NCBI GenBank assembly: GCA_948571325.1
Contig: CAOZKB010000025.1
Coordinates: 1 to 13,120 of the forward strand
DNA length: 13,120 nucleotides
DNA from: an uncultured Candidatus Saccharibacteria bacterium
Lineage (GTDB): Bacteria; Patescibacteriota; Saccharimonadia; Saccharimonadales; Saccharimonadaceae
Direction of reading: 5' to 3'
How positions within the stretch are numbered: the first letter of the stretch is position 1; every line of letters starts with the position of its first letter. The notes under the pieces are model-generated. The model did no database searches. It saw nothing but the letters and a program-made list of their open reading frames with translations, and was not told where the DNA came from. The translations under genes and the position numbers were made by a program. This document shows positions 12,981 to 13,120 of this stretch, one piece after another.

Positions 12981-13000
12981 AAGTCCCATTTCGGGAACCA
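12981..13000 (+). repeat. Direct repeat of the tRNA-Leu 3' end (attachment-site-like)
   Basis: AAGTCCCATTTCGGGAACCA repeats the last 20 nt of tRNA-Leu (12901-12920) with one mismatch, exactly 80 bp downstream. No acceptor, D or anticodon arm precedes it, so it is not a second tRNA. Duplicated tRNA 3' ends of this size are typical of integrase att sites; no integrase gene is in the window. Confidence 0.7.
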
Positions 13001-13120
13001 CATTCTACGCTAGATTGCTCCACCTTGGTGTTTTCGCAGTTTCGCTCGTTCAGAGATGTGCTTTAGTTACTCAAACACCGATTTAGATCAATCTATCAGT
13101 AGAATGAGGCTCTACATATT
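13001..13120. other. Unassigned right edge
   Basis: The last 120 bases after the tRNA-like repeat show no gene, clear promoter or hairpin that I can support. Confidence 0.4.

Noticed and set aside
12921..13000. A second, degenerate tRNA gene after tRNA-Leu
   Set aside because: Only the last 20 nt match; no 5' acceptor strand, D arm, anticodon arm or T-stem partner is found upstream.
12649..13023. Minus-strand frames antisense to tRNA-Leu (MVPEMGLEPI type)
   Set aside because: Classic false ORFs created by the reverse complement of a tRNA-Leu 3' end; no promoter or ribosome binding site.
1..13120. CRISPR array, insertion sequence or prophage genes
   Set aside because: No regularly spaced repeats, transposase, integrase or phage structural genes were seen in either strand.

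Overview
The window looks like a chromosomal piece of a host-associated Candidate Phyla Radiation bacterium, most likely a Saccharibacterium (TM7). This is inference from gene content and protein style: a LemA/HtpX pair, many small membrane proteins with very basic tails, a PEGA protein, a GtrA-type membrane protein, a FISUMP-like surface-protein tail and short leaders. The genetic code appears standard: one gene ends in TGA inside an ATGA stop/start overlap, and the others end in TAA or TAG.

Left part (1-5416). A plus-strand 3' remnant of a FISUMP-like surface protein (27-278) faces the end of a minus-strand gene block. In transcription order the block reads lemA, htpX, a basic polytopic membrane protein and ligA. 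A sigma70-like promoter precedes lemA. A strong hairpin terminator (5043-5071) separates lemA from a small two-helix membrane protein that has its own consensus promoter. LigA keeps its catalytic lysine but has lost all four zinc-finger cysteines.

Middle (5465-9235). tRNA-Cys(GCA), with its own promoter and an encoded CCA, is followed directly by a four-helix membrane protein. That gene converges with and overlaps the end of a second minus-strand operon. In transcription order this operon holds: (i) a fusion of a GtrA-like membrane domain, a second signal-like segment, a glucosaminidase domain and an NlpC/P60-like domain; (ii) a membrane-anchored PEGA protein; (iii) a NUDIX hydrolase whose conserved N-terminus is cut off by an in-frame TGA. 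The fusion linker carries a run of nine A residues on the coding strand. Together (i) and (ii) suggest an envelope-remodelling unit.

Right part (9198-13120). hisS is transcribed to the right from a promoter back to back with that of the fusion gene, with its ATG only 6 nt after the -10 box. A third minus-strand operon holds a membrane protein with an intramembrane CPTC motif, an overlapping DsbA-like thioredoxin (CPYC), a previously hidden 27-residue single-helix ORF and a three-helix membrane protein. The CPTC and CPYC proteins form a candidate disulfide-exchange pair. A gene-poor stretch then leads to tRNA-Leu(UAA), whose last 20 nt are repeated 80 bp downstream with one mismatch, as integration scars often are.

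The main candidates for novelty are the GtrA/murein-hydrolase fusion with its A9 tract, the CPTC/CPYC redox pair, the Cys-less LigA, the TGA-split NUDIX gene, and the shared extended -10/leaderless promoter layout.
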